Assembly: GCF_000621745.1 (NCBI RefSeq)
Contig: NZ_KK211336.1
Span: 394,876 to 458,875 of the forward strand
Reading direction: 5' to 3'
DNA: 64,000 bases
Source: Clostridium beijerinckii HUN142
GTDB lineage: Bacteria; Bacillota; Clostridia; Clostridiales; Clostridiaceae
Below the pieces are notes generated by a model. That model had not been told where the DNA came from. It saw only the letters and a list, made by a program, of their open reading frames with translations, and ran no database searches. Both the position numbers and the translations under genes were made by a program. This document shows, one piece after another, positions 1 through 9,509 of this stretch (position 1 is the first letter of the stretch; each line of letters starts with the position of its first letter).

Positions 1-1024
1 GAATCGTAATTACTCCATTATCTAATTTGTAAGATGTATTTGCAACAGGATTTTCATTGTTAATTAAATTCATTCCAACATTATAAAAGGCCTCAGCTAC
101 CATTTTCGTATTTTGAATAAGGGTACCAGTCATTAATCCTTTGTCTATTAAATTTTTCGCTTCTTCTAGACCATCAATTCCAACAATAGCTATATTTTTG
201 TTCTTATTACCTTTGTTATACCCATATTTTTGTAGCGCTTCGATGGCACCTAGTGCCATTGCATCATTATTGGCAATTATTGCTTCAATTTTACCATCAT
301 ATTTGAGAAATAGATTATTAATTGAAGTTTTAGCTAATTCCCTAAACCAATTGGCATTTACTAGAGCAAGCTGCTCTGTTTGTATTCCAGCTCCATTTAT
401 TGTTGAAATAACATCATTTGTTCTTTCAATAGAGTATGGGTTATTAGCTTCACCTTTCAGTAAAATGTATTGCAAAATATTATCGTTATTTTTGTCTAAA
501 AATCTCTTATCAGTATTCCATTTATCCACAAGAATTTTGCCTTGTAAGATACCCTCATGGCTTGAAGTTGAATATAGAAAGACAGCTTTACTGTAAAGTT
601 TGGAAACATTTGATACAACTTCGGGAGCAACTTCCATAAAAATTATTGGAACATTTTTTATATTAAGCATAATGTTTTTTATTGTTTCTTCTTTCGTATC
701 AGCTAGCTTTAATATAAATAAATCAATATTACTCTTACGAAGAGAATCTATTGTTTCATTTTGTATAGCTACATTATTTTTCCCATCATAAAAAGTAAAA
801 TGAACTTTATCTTTGTTTTGATTTTCAATATCTTCTAAACTCTTTTTAATTTCTAACATATATGGATCATCAAAACTATATAATAAAACTGCAACATTAG
901 CTGCTTTTCTATTATTAATGCTTATACTTGAAATAGCAAATGTATTAACTTGAGATATATTTATTAGTACGAATATAATTAACACAATTTGAATGAATAC
1001 TATTATTTTTCGAAATATAGTCAT
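1..1024 (-). CDS. Sugar-binding (galactose/glucose type) periplasmic-binding protein, 3' end outside window
   Basis: The reading frame opens at ATG 1024-1022, behind a clear GGAGG, and stays open to base 1, so the C-terminus lies outside the window. My translation starts MTIFRKIIVFIQ, a hydrophobic signal segment, followed by a type I periplasmic-binding fold. The stretches ALGAIEALQKYGYNKG and IAIVGIDGLEEAKNLI match the hinge and ligand-binding lobe of galactose/ribose-binding proteins. It is clearly paralogous to the protein encoded at 3770-4816; for example both have IEAIIAN(N/S)D and (K/Q)KYGYNKG. No permease or ATPase gene is adjacent, so it may feed a distant transporter or a sensor. 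The sugar specificity is inferred only from family resemblance. Confidence 0.85.
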   Translation of the reverse strand, partial: MTIFRKIIVFIQIVLIIFVLINISQVNTFAISSISINNRKAANVAVLLYSFDDPYMLEIKKSLEDIENQNKDKVHFTFYDGKNNVAIQNETIDSLRKSNIDLFILKLADTKEETIKNIMLNIKNVPIIFMEVAPEVVSNVSKLYSKAVFLYSTSSHEGILQGKILVDKWNTDKRFLDKNNDNILQYILLKGEANNPYSIERTNDVISTINGAGIQTEQLALVNANWFRELAKTSINNLFLKYDGKIEAIIANNDAMALGAIEALQKYGYNKGNKNKNIAIVGIDGLEEAKNLIDKGLMTGTLIQNTKMVAEAFYNVGMNLINNENPVANTSYKLDNGVITI

Positions 1025-1222
1025 TAAATAATCCTCCAATTCACATAACTGTTTTGAATCATAATACCCAGTACTAGGTTTGGTATAAATATAAAATTTA
1101 TTCTAAGATTATAGAATAAGAGGCATCATAAAAATTAGATAATATCTCATTGGATAAACATGATATAATTAGATATAAATGGAAATGGTGATTGGAAATA
1201 TATTGTGTAGTGGGGGTATAAA
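1025..1222. promoter_or_regulatory. Divergent intergenic region
   Basis: This AT-rich gap of about 200 bases separates the leftward sugar-binding gene from the rightward broken condensation-domain gene, so it should hold both promoters. The ribosome binding sites are visible (TCCTCC on the complement near 1030, GTGGGGG near 1210). I could not choose single promoter boxes with confidence. Confidence 0.4.
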
Positions 1223-2494
1223 ATGCTAGATAATTATTATCAAAGTTACAGTGCTGAAGCATGGGATATTCTGCAACATCTTTTTAAAGTTAAAAAAATC
1301 AATGATCATACTCTTCATTTCATAGCAAAGTTTTCAGGAAAGCTTGACTTAGAACGGTTGAAGAAGGCTGTTGATATTTCTATTAACATCTTTCCTTTGA
1401 TTAGGTGTAGATATAATGAATCCCAAGGAAGGCCATATTGGGAAATGAGAAGTTATACTGCAAATGATATAGTTGAATTTATAGAAATACAAAATAGAGA
1501 TAAATGCATTACCAGTATATTTATCAAGAAATAGATGCGCTTAATGGTCCACAATTGAATATAAAATTAATTCGGGGTAAGGAAAATGATACATTGTGTA
1601 TATTAATGAATCATATGCTATGCGATGCTGCTGGGTTTAAAGAATATTTATATATGTTTAGCGATATTTATTTAAATATAGAAAATAATCAATGTTATCA
1701 AATTATGTCTGAAAGAAATCGAAAAATCAGACAAATACTTAAGAATTTTTCAGTTACAGATAAATTAAGAATCATGCTTAGTAAATTTAATATATTCACA
1801 TATGATAATGTGAAATTTCAATTAGATGGTGGATCTTAGTAATCCATTTATTGAAATTCGTACTATTAATAAAGAAAGATTTTGCATGATTAAAACTTAC
1901 GCTAAAGAGCATGAGGCTACAGTGAATGATATTATGCTTACTGCATATATACGAGTTCTCTTTCAATTGTTTGGGAAATGCGTGACTATACCTTGTACTG
2001 TAGCTTTGAGAAAATATCTGCCCAATCATAAGGGAGAAAGTTTCTGCAATTTATGTACAAATCTTACCTGTAATATAGGAGAGGAAACCGGTAAAACATT
2101 CGAAGAAACACTTTATAAAGTAAAACAAGTAATGAATAAACAAAAATCTGATATAGCTTGCGTTAAAAGTATAGTTATGCTAGAAAAAGTCTTTGATATT
2201 TTTCCTTATAAGATCGCAAGGGGCATAGTTGAGAAAAAATTTGTGAATCCACCTATTGCGTTCACAAATATAGGAGTAATTGATAAGAAAAAGTTTGCTT
2301 TCGGTAATATTGAAATTATTGAGGCTTATATGACAGGCTCAATCAAATATAATCCATATTTTCAGTTAGCGGTATCAACATTTGATAATGTGGCGACACT
2401 TAGCGTTAATTTATATGGAAACCAATCAGATAAAAATAAGGTGAATATCTTTTTAGATAGGTTTATTAATGAGTTACAAGTCATTGTATACTAG
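1223..2494 (+). pseudogene. Condensation-domain (HxxxD acyltransferase-like) protein, split by two frameshifts
   Basis: Three consecutive open stretches (1223-1534, 1504-1839, 1826-2494) alternate between two frames and together read as one protein of about 420 residues. The first has a good start (GTGGGGG before ATG 1223). The second carries NHMLCDAAG, the HxxxD active-site motif of condensation/acetyltransferase enzymes. The third carries a typical C-terminal half, for example NPFIEIRTINKERF and CTVALRKYLPN. The frame changes near 1500-1530 and again near 1810-1830. Either the gene is decaying or the assembly has two single-base errors. Such stand-alone proteins move acyl groups in lipid or peptide metabolism; the substrate is unknown. 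Confidence 0.75.
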
Positions 2495-2632
2495 TTTTTA
2501 TCAGAGTTCATATTGCTTTGCTCATTAGCAGCGAGTATTAAACAGTATTAAATTAAAAAATATTATAAGTAATATATGATGGATAATTAAAATTAGGCGG
2601 AAATTTATAAGAATTTTATGGAGGATATATTA

Positions 2633-3454
2633 ATGTTAATTAAATTTTTTGGAAAAGATAGCATATTGGATTCTAAACCATTTATTGATGATGAAGTTCA
2701 GTTTAATTTACTACACTTAATAAGAGAAAGTGAATCTCCATATTTGTTTACAAATAAGAATAGAAGTATAATAATTGGACAGTCAGCTCTTAAATATCCA
2801 GCTTGGGTATGGACAGAAAATAATATTACAAATGATGATGTTGAAGAATTGAAAAATGATTTTGCTGAATTATATAGAGATGTGAATATGCTGACTTTTG
2901 TAGCTAAACCAGATATCGCAATTTTGTTAGCTGAGCATTATTCTAAAGTTAAGCATAAAAATTATTCTATTTCTTTGCAAATGGAGTCATTTCAATGCCC
3001 ATTTGTAATTGAAGGAAAGCAGAGTAAAGGTTACCTTGGACAAGCTACCATAAATGATATTACTGTTATTTCAGAATTTTTATCTGGATTTGTCTATGAT
3101 TGTTTTGGAAAAAAAACTACGCCAGAAGAACAATTAGAAACTGCAAAAATATATATTGAAAGTAAAAACTTATATATTTGGGGTATAGATGACAAAATAA
3201 TTTCCATGGCAAATATCGCGCATCGTTCACAGCGAAATGTTAGAATTAATGGAGTGTATACTTTACCAGATATGAGAGGTAAGGGATTTGGAGCAAAAGT
3301 TGTATCTGAACTATGTAAGATCATTCTTAATGAACATAAAACTCCTGTTCTTTATGCAGATTTGAGAAATTCTTCTTCTAACAAGGCATATAAAAATGTT
3401 GGATTTACTGAATGTGGCAAGGTTATTCAAATATTATTCACTTTGGGAAGTTAG
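2633..3454 (+). CDS. GNAT family N-acetyltransferase
   Basis: A protein of 273 residues with a C-terminal acetyl-CoA-binding GNAT fold. The motif A region reads VYTLPDMRGKGFGAKVVSEL, with the R-G-K-G-F-G pyrophosphate loop, followed by ADLRNSSSNKAYKNVGF, the usual N-S-x-x-A-Y-x-x-x-GF end of the family. The N-terminal half is longer than in minimal GNATs, as in FR47-like members. I chose ATG 2633 over the in-frame ATG 2618 because TGGAGG lies at the right distance only for 2633 and the earlier ATG overlaps it. Substrate unknown. It follows the broken condensation gene with its own short leader. Confidence 0.85.
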   Translation: MLIKFFGKDSILDSKPFIDDEVQFNLLHLIRESESPYLFTNKNRSIIIGQSALKYPAWVWTENNITNDDVEELKNDFAELYRDVNMLTFVAKPDIAILLAEHYSKVKHKNYSISLQMESFQCPFVIEGKQSKGYLGQATINDITVISEFLSGFVYDCFGKKTTPEEQLETAKIYIESKNLYIWGIDDKIISMANIAHRSQRNVRINGVYTLPDMRGKGFGAKVVSELCKIILNEHKTPVLYADLRNSSSNKAYKNVGFTECGKVIQILFTLGS

Positions 3455-3669
3455 CTTTCATATATTATTTGACTCCATAAATGAGATGTTGATAGTAAAT
3501 AGGTCTTTAGAAATTACATTAACAGCACTAATCATAATAGTTTTTTTTATTATAAGTATTTATAGAGAAAAGCGAATACACTTAATTAAGAATTAGATAC
3601 TAAACTATAGCACGTATTTGAGATTAGTGAAATGAAAATGCCATGAATTAGTAAAAGTAATCGAAAAAT

Positions 3670-3691
3670 TAAGTCCCTATGCAGGGACTTA
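3670..3691 (-). terminator. Terminator of the leftward sugar-binding gene
   Basis: A perfect stem, TAAGTCCC / GGGACTTA with a six-base loop. Read leftward it is followed by a T-rich run (TTAATTTTT), which fits termination after the gene at 3770-4816. Confidence 0.7.
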
Positions 3692-3769
3692 TGAAAAATA
3701 TAATTTTATAATATTGTAGGATACTGATAAAGATTTTACATATTAAATGTTATAGTTAAAACTTTATAA

Positions 3770-4816
3770 TTATTTAACATATTCAAAATAGGGAAGCTCA
3801 ATTGCAATTCCAGTTTCATCAAATTTATAATTTGTACCGTTGAGAGGAGGAGTGCCAGAAACTAAATTCATTCCTATAGAATAAATCGCGTTTGCATGTT
3901 CGCGTGGATCTTGCCTAACAGTACCTGTCATAAATCCTTGTGCAATTAAATCCTGGGCTTCTGGTAAGGCGTCAACTCCAACAACTGGAATATACTTAGA
4001 TGAATCTCCTTTATTATATCCATATTTCTGAAGTCCTTTAACAGCGCCTATTGCCATGGAATCACTATTAGCAATTATTGCTTCAATTTTATTACTGTAG
4101 TTTAAAAACAGCGATTCCACAGAAGTTCTCGCACATTCTTCTAAAAAATCGCAGGTAACCGATGAAATTTCCTGAGTTTTTATTCCGGATTCATTTATTG
4201 CTTGAATTGAATACTTGTTTCTTATAGCTGTTATATTACTATCAGATGGACCTTTTATAAGAATATATTGCATTATATTATCTTTATTTTTATCTAATAC
4301 TTCTTTATTTGCATTCCAAGCATTAGCAAGGATTTTTCCTTCTAGTATTCCAGATTGAACAAGATCTGTATTAATAATAATAGATCTGTTGCGGTAAGGT
4401 CTAAGTAGGTTTACTATCGATGGAATTTTTTCGTATAAAATAATTAATGGAATATTCTTTTGTTGTATTTTATTAAAAGTACCTTCAATATCGCTTATGT
4501 TTTTACTAACAGGACGTATTACAAAAAGGTTAAAATCTTCATTAAGTGCGTTTTCAATGCTATCATTTTGAATACCCTGATTTTCTTTTGCATCAAAAAA
4601 AGTAAATTGAACTTTGTCTCCATTCTCAATTTGAATATCTTCTAAGTTTTTCTTAATCTCATAAAGAAATAAATCTTCAAAATTATTTATAAATACAGCT
4701 ACTTTAAGTTTTGGTGGAGTAGTGGAGTTTTGTAAAGCATATGTATTATGTGGAATTATATTTGATAACAATAGAATGATTATAATAATTAACTTCATCT
4801 TTTTTAATACATTCAT
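3770..4816 (-). CDS. Galactose/glucose-type ABC transporter substrate-binding protein
   Basis: A protein of 348 residues with an N-terminal hydrophobic export signal (KLIIIIILLLSNII) and a complete type I periplasmic-binding fold. Diagnostic stretches are VAVFINNFEDLFLYEIKK at the start of the first lobe, AIIANSDSMAIGAVKGLQ in the ligand cleft and VVGVDALPEAQDLI before a C-terminal GTVRQDPREHA segment, as in MglB-type proteins. The start is ATG 4816, preceded by ATGGAGGC. No lipobox cysteine is evident, so anchoring may be by an uncleaved signal. It is a paralog of the gene at the left edge. No mglA or mglC neighbour is present. Galactose or glucose is the likely ligand by homology only. Confidence 0.85.
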   Translation of the reverse strand: MNVLKKMKLIIIIILLLSNIIPHNTYALQNSTTPPKLKVAVFINNFEDLFLYEIKKNLEDIQIENGDKVQFTFFDAKENQGIQNDSIENALNEDFNLFVIRPVSKNISDIEGTFNKIQQKNIPLIILYEKIPSIVNLLRPYRNRSIIINTDLVQSGILEGKILANAWNANKEVLDKNKDNIMQYILIKGPSDSNITAIRNKYSIQAINESGIKTQEISSVTCDFLEECARTSVESLFLNYSNKIEAIIANSDSMAIGAVKGLQKYGYNKGDSSKYIPVVGVDALPEAQDLIAQGFMTGTVRQDPREHANAIYSIGMNLVSGTPPLNGTNYKFDETGIAIELPYFEYVK

Positions 4817-5235
4817 TTTAAGCCTCCATATGTTTAGTTTAACTATACACTCATAGGCTTTCTATATTTATAAAATTTATTCGTTTTCATACATACCGCA
4901 TGAAATTTATAAATAAGTTTGTAGTTAAACTTTAACAAGATTAAAGTGATTTATTAAAAATAATAAGGTTTAAATTGAATCTTTTACTTTTTTATTATGA
5001 ATATTACATCTAATTCAACGATACCGGTTAATAGCGAAAATGAGATTTTTTGATACAAGTGTAAAAATTTCAAATGATCATGGAAAAAGCCTAGTTAATA
5101 TGAATTTTTAGTGAAAGAGAATTGAGGGAAAGGTTGAGTTAAGAAGATTTGTTAAGATAGTATTATTGAAAAGTATGATGTACATGTATAGAGAATCAAG
5201 CTTATTATAATGCTAAGATTTATAGTATAAGAAAA
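4817..5235. other. Intergenic region without a recognised gene
   Basis: About 420 AT-rich bases between a leftward gene start and the terminator of the rubrerythrin-like gene. It should include the promoter of the gene at 3770-4816. I see no convincing open reading frame, repeat or RNA fold. Confidence 0.5.
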
Positions 5236-5272
5236 AATAAGGTAGAGAAGCATAAAACTTTACTACCTTATT
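5236..5272 (-). terminator. Terminator of the rubrerythrin-like gene
   Basis: Stem AATAAGGTAG / CTACCTTATT. Read leftward the stem is followed by TTTTTTC, a normal intrinsic terminator just after the stop codon of the gene at 5280-5681. Confidence 0.85.
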
Positions 5273-5279
5273 GTGTAAG

Positions 5280-5681
5280 CTATAAAAACTTTTCAACTAA
5301 CTCTTTTAAAATCTTACCATGTCTACACTCATCTTCACCGGCAGTATGTACAGCCTGAGCAGCTTCTGTAAGACCTAATTTATCAAGAACTTTAGATAAT
5401 TCTTTTATTTTTTCACCAGCAGAAATTTCACCACTAGACATTGTGCTTAAAGCATCATGCAAATTTTCATTTGTATGACCATTTAGTGCTGCATATAAGC
5501 CACCATGGCGAGCTTCATCAGCAGAAATTTTTTTTAATTCCTCTGCTAATTCAGGTAACCCTTTCTCTTGAGCTACTATTGCAAAAGCTTGATAAGTTGC
5601 AGCACCTATTGCTTCAGCTTTCCACATTTCATTAATTTTTTCTTCTAAATCTGTACCTTTAGTTAGACCGATTAAACTCAT
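5280..5681 (-). CDS. Rubrerythrin-type ferritin-like protein without rubredoxin domain
   Basis: A 133-residue four-helix di-iron protein. Two ExxH-type metal ligands are seen: DEARH in the first half and DECRH near the end, plus single glutamates in KAEAIGAATYQAF. The C-terminal rubredoxin domain of classical rubrerythrin is absent, so an external electron donor is needed. Family members reduce hydrogen peroxide in the anaerobe cytoplasm, but some short forms have other oxidase roles. Start ATG 5681 has GGAGG close upstream. It is transcribed alone, with its own terminator. A full-length rubrerythrin with a rubredoxin tail is encoded at 42903-43448. Confidence 0.88.
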   Translation of the reverse strand: MSLIGLTKGTDLEEKINEMWKAEAIGAATYQAFAIVAQEKGLPELAEELKKISADEARHGGLYAALNGHTNENLHDALSTMSSGEISAGEKIKELSKVLDKLGLTEAAQAVHTAGEDECRHGKILKELVEKFL

Positions 5682-6129
5682 AACAAACCTCCATATTAAA
5701 ATTGATTTAAATAATATATAACATAATTTAATTGAATAAAATTAGATTAACATTTTAATAAATCAATGTCAATAGATTCTACCTTTATTAGATATATATT
5801 ATCATAACATTTCAAGCTGATATAGTTAGAGAATGCAGTTGCTAATTTAGATTTATTATTGCTTAATATACTATATAATAAATATTAATTAATATATATT
5901 ATCTCATAATAGTGTATAATTATATCTATAGTGTTAATTGGAGAATAACTATAAAAGATAGATTGGGTAAAAAAGATGTATTCAACTTTTTATTTAGCTA
6001 ATTTCTGTATAATTCAAAGTTATAATTTCTAGTAATTATATGGGAAAAGAGGAATATGAGTCCAAATGTCGAATATTATAAATGTGGGTATTTAAAATGC
6101 AAAAAAACAAATATTAGGGTGGTGTAGGA
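5682..6129. other. Divergent AT-rich intergenic region
   Basis: About 450 bases between the leftward rubrerythrin-like gene and the rightward histidine kinase, so promoters for both should lie here. Several TATAAT-like boxes occur in the very AT-rich part at 5860-5935, too many to choose among. No gene, repeat or structured RNA was recognised. Confidence 0.45.
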
Positions 6130-7467
6130 ATGGAATGTCTACAGGAAACAAATGATAGCTTAGAAGAGTGGGAGAGTTTTATATCAATTATAAATAATAA
6201 TCCTACTGCAAGACAGATTACATTGGAATCATGGAAACGATGTAGTGAATTAGGGATAAACCCTGAAAGAATAAAATTTAAATTCTTATCAGATAAAGAC
6301 TTAAAAAAAAAGATAAAAGAAAATTCACAACTTATTGAAGTTTCAAGGTTATATATGGATTCTTTATCTATGAGTCTAACTGGAATACCTCATATTGTAG
6401 CTTTATCAGATAAAGATGGATGGATTGTTGATTATAGAGGTACCCCGGAAGAGCTTGGAGGAAAAAAAGCAGGACTATGTATTGGAGCAAGTTGGTCAGA
6501 AAAGAATATAGGAAATAATGGTGCAGGTACAGCATTAGCAACGGGAGAACCAGTTCTAGTTTATGGAGTAGAACATTATGGGACTGTTTATGGTGGATGT
6601 GCATGTATTGGTGTTCCTATAAAGTATGATAACAAAATTATTGGTGCAATGGATATAAGTGTACCGGTTAAGTATGCACGGCCAGAAAGACTTCATATAC
6701 TGATAGCTTGTGTAAATTCAATTGAATCAACAATTATGTATGTAAATAATAATAACAATAAATCTCCGGCAGAGCATATAAATTTACAAGCAACAAGTGA
6801 GTTAATTGCAACAGCAGTTCATGATCTTAAAAATCCATTGTCAGTAATTAGAGGCTTAGGGCAATTAGGAATGATAACTTCTGAGAAAGCAAAGATTGAT
6901 AATTATTTAAGTAGAATAATAACGCAAGCTGATGAGATGAATGATATGATTATAGAGCTTTTGAGTATATTTAAGCCAGAAAAACTTATACCTCAGGAGG
7001 TTATGCCAATAATAGAAAGGATTGTAGGTTCCTTTGAGCCTATTTGCGAACATAAAAAAATTAAGTTATCACTCAACAATAATTTAGATGAACACATAAA
7101 TATGTCTGAAAAGCTACTAAAGAGAGCAATTGAAAATATTATAAATAATGCCGTACAAATAATGGATGATGGCGGAGAAATTAAGGTTTTAACAGAAAAA
7201 TATGAAGATTTCATAATAATTCAAATTAAAGATACAGCAGGAGGTATACCAGAAGATTTAAGTGAGACTCTATTTGAACCTTTTTCATTTAGAAGAAGTG
7301 GTGGTACAGGGTTAGGGTTATTTATGGCATATCATACTGTTACTAACATTCATAAGGGGCAAATATGGTTCAAAACAGAATTAGGTATAGGAACCACGTT
7401 TTTTATTAAATTGCCGATAGCAAAAAATATTGAAAATTCAATAATTGACTTCCATAAATTTATATAA
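6130..7467 (+). CDS. Orphan sensor histidine kinase with N-terminal GAF domain
   Basis: A soluble kinase of 445 residues with no membrane segment. Residues about 25-200 resemble the sensory part of AcoR-type activators: ESWKRCSELGI, then a GAF-like domain with GIPHIVALSDKDGWIVDY and NIGNNGAGTALATGEP. The dimerisation helix carries VHDLKNPL with the phospho-acceptor at His231. The ATPase domain shows the N box (ENIINNAVQIM), DTAGGIPED and GGTGLGLFMAYH. Start ATG 6130 follows GGTGG. No response regulator gene is adjacent, so the partner must be elsewhere. In clostridia orphan kinases can act on Spo0A, but nothing here proves that. The signal is probably cytoplasmic. Confidence 0.88.
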   Translation: MECLQETNDSLEEWESFISIINNNPTARQITLESWKRCSELGINPERIKFKFLSDKDLKKKIKENSQLIEVSRLYMDSLSMSLTGIPHIVALSDKDGWIVDYRGTPEELGGKKAGLCIGASWSEKNIGNNGAGTALATGEPVLVYGVEHYGTVYGGCACIGVPIKYDNKIIGAMDISVPVKYARPERLHILIACVNSIESTIMYVNNNNNKSPAEHINLQATSELIATAVHDLKNPLSVIRGLGQLGMITSEKAKIDNYLSRIITQADEMNDMIIELLSIFKPEKLIPQEVMPIIERIVGSFEPICEHKKIKLSLNNNLDEHINMSEKLLKRAIENIINNAVQIMDDGGEIKVLTEKYEDFIIIQIKDTAGGIPEDLSETLFEPFSFRRSGGTGLGLFMAYHTVTNIHKGQIWFKTELGIGTTFFIKLPIAKNIENSIIDFHKFI

Positions 7468-7535
7468 GATCTAAACAAAGAAATAATTGGCCATAATATA
7501 TGAATTTACACTTAAAATAAGAATATATAAAAAAT

Positions 7536-7580
7536 AGAGATAGCGTTTAAACTAGGTAGATAATTGAGCTATCTCTTTTT
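7536..7580 (+). terminator. Terminator after the histidine kinase
   Basis: Stem AGAGATAGC / GCTATCTCT followed by TTTTT. The same stem sequence recurs in the terminator at 59227-59275. Confidence 0.85.
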
Positions 7581-7622
7581 TGTTATATGAAATTGCATCT
7601 TAATTATGGACAGTATTTAGAT

Positions 7623-7656
7623 AAAATATACCATTAATTAATTAATGGTATATTTT
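7623..7656. terminator. Perfect 34-base palindrome between convergent genes
   Basis: Each half is AAAATATACCATTAATT, a 17-base-pair perfect dyad with T-rich ends on both strands. It sits just after the stop codon of the leftward gene at 7659-7982 and probably serves as its terminator, possibly in both directions. Confidence 0.65.
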
Positions 7657-7658
7657 CT

Positions 7659-7982
7659 TTAAGAAAAAGTTAATGCACCTTGACCTAATATTACAATTCT
7701 ATCACTGTTTCTAATGGGTTTTAGTGGAAACTTTTGAGAGCGTGAATCTAAGGATATAGCTTGTTGTATTTTCTGCTCAGAATCAAATACAACTATAAAT
7801 CCTCTGTATTCAGATAAATTTTGAACGCTATAGGAGACGTTTTCCATAAGGCCTAGGTCTCTTAGGTTATAAAATCCTTCTTTAAAAGTTCGTGGTTGAT
7901 TTATTTGAGCTACTGCAGTAGCAGTGTTAATGCTAAATGACAGAAATAAAAAAATGGAAAGTATTGAAATAAACTTTTTCAA
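7659..7982 (-). CDS. Small secreted protein of a two-member local family
   Basis: About 107 residues with a signal peptide (LKKFISILSIFLFLSFSI, cleavage likely near TATAVA). I chose the TTG start at 7982 because GAAAGGGG sits about 8 bases upstream; a longer reading from an ATG at 8072 would bury the signal peptide and has no good ribosome site. The mature part contains EGFYNLRDLGL and ends GQGALTFS. The protein at 43634-43951 has the same plan (QGIYNVRDTNL and GNTSVTFS), so these are paralogs. No known domain is recognised and the function is unknown; a surface or envelope role is a guess from the export signal. Confidence 0.7.
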   Translation of the reverse strand: MKKFISILSIFLFLSFSINTATAVAQINQPRTFKEGFYNLRDLGLMENVSYSVQNLSEYRGFIVVFDSEQKIQQAISLDSRSQKFPLKPIRNSDRIVILGQGALTFS

Positions 7983-8161
7983 TTCAGGAACCCCTTTCGC
8001 AATTATAATATTATAAAATTTAAATATATCAAATTTATTATGTGAAAGTAGAAAAAATATATTCTTTGCCAATTATCGTTAAAAGATTTTATAGGTGGCA
8101 TTATAAGTTTGTAGACATACTTTAGATGTATGAAGTAATATTATTGTAAGAAGTAGATAAA

Positions 8162-9412
8162 ATGGTTTATGATAAAGAGTTATTTTTAATAGAAAACAAT
8201 TTTAAGATAAATTTTGAAGGTAAGCTGATGAATTTTAATATTCCTATATATAGAAATATTAATCGCTATTTTGTACCTATGCTAGAATTTATAAACCAAA
8301 TAGGAGGTAGAATTAATATCAAGGAAAGTAAAGTGACTATAATCATTAAAGAAAAATCGCTGATATATATAGATTATGATATTGATGATTATAAATTTAC
8401 TATGATTGGTAGCGTATTATATATATCGTTATTTGATATGTGCAGATTATTAAATATAAGATCTAGATGGGATTATAGTAGGAGTAGTATTTCACTTTAC
8501 TGGGATAGGAATGAGTATAAGAGCTGTAAAAATATTTATGGAAGAGTTGCTTTAATTCGATTGGAAGACATAACAGCGGGCGGCAGGTATTTGGATTCTG
8601 ATAATTTAGAGAAACTTAGAGTAGTTGCAGATTATATGTTTTCAACTGGCATACAATTTCATATAGCATGGATACCAAGATTTATTGATCCACCAAATGG
8701 AATTGACAATGATATATCAAAAGACTATAGTATGCCAAATGCTGACTTTTTATTTACAATGGAGTATTTACTGAATAGGAATGGAATAATTGGTTTACAT
8801 GGTTATACTCATCAGTATGGTGATGAAGTAAGCGCAGATGGTACTGAGTTTAATGCAGAAAGGAATAATGATGAAAAAAGTATAAGAAAAAGAGTTGAAG
8901 CGGCTATTAATACGGCAAAGAAATTGGAACTGCCTGCTAAGTTTTTTGAGACACCTCACTATGCAGCTACTGCATTTCAACAAAGTATTTTTGAACAATA
9001 TTTTGATATAGTTTATGAATCATTTGTAGGTATCTGGGGGGAAAGAATAGTTAAAAGTCCTAGAAATCACAGAACTTTGTATATCCCTACACCTTTAGGA
9101 TATGTGGAAGAGAAAGACGGTATTAATAAGATGCTTGATAGAATAAATAATTTAAATGAAGCAACATTAGCTAGTTTGTTTTATCATCCATATATTGATT
9201 TTGAATATATAACTCTTAAAAATGGTATTGGTGGATACACAATGAGTAATTATTCAAAGGATTCACCGCTTCACAAAATAGTAAAAGCATTATATTATAA
9301 GGGATGTAACTTTACAAAAATCACAGACTTAGGCTTCAATAATAAGAAAGATGAGTTTATTAAATTATTCTGTAATTTCTTGAAATTACACAAGCATTCT
9401 AAATTAAGATAA
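8162..9412 (+). CDS. DUF2334 / polysaccharide deacetylase-like protein
   Basis: A protein of 416 residues. Residues about 10-115 resemble the copper amine oxidase-type N-terminal stalk domain found on clostridial surface proteins (NINRYFVPMLEFINQIGGRI). Residues about 125-390 are a DUF2334 domain of the polysaccharide deacetylase superfamily, with RLEDI for the metal-binding aspartate, GLHGYTHQYGDE for the histidine pair and LFYHPYIDFEY near the end. Relatives act on wall polysaccharides. It is odd that no signal peptide precedes the stalk domain, and the ribosome site (AAGAAG) is weak, so the 5' end may be truncated or the protein may be cytoplasmic. Enzymatic activity is inferred. Confidence 0.75.
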   Translation: MVYDKELFLIENNFKINFEGKLMNFNIPIYRNINRYFVPMLEFINQIGGRINIKESKVTIIIKEKSLIYIDYDIDDYKFTMIGSVLYISLFDMCRLLNIRSRWDYSRSSISLYWDRNEYKSCKNIYGRVALIRLEDITAGGRYLDSDNLEKLRVVADYMFSTGIQFHIAWIPRFIDPPNGIDNDISKDYSMPNADFLFTMEYLLNRNGIIGLHGYTHQYGDEVSADGTEFNAERNNDEKSIRKRVEAAINTAKKLELPAKFFETPHYAATAFQQSIFEQYFDIVYESFVGIWGERIVKSPRNHRTLYIPTPLGYVEEKDGINKMLDRINNLNEATLASLFYHPYIDFEYITLKNGIGGYTMSNYSKDSPLHKIVKALYYKGCNFTKITDLGFNNKKDEFIKLFCNFLKLHKHSKLR

Positions 9413-9509
9413 TATTATAAGTATATGAATTTATCATTAAAAGAAGAGAATAAACCATATTTATTGAAAGATTAATCAATTTGTTTGTATAAAGAAAGGA
9501 AAAATATAA

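Noticed and set aside
141..791. Rightward open frames at the left edge
   Set aside because: They are the opposite strand of the sugar-binding gene, whose frame, signal segment and homology are convincing.
3396..3596. Open frame of 66 codons with a hydrophobic segment, overlapping the end of the acetyltransferase gene
   Set aside because: No ribosome site at any start codon and it begins inside another gene; the hydrophobic part may be chance in AT-rich DNA.
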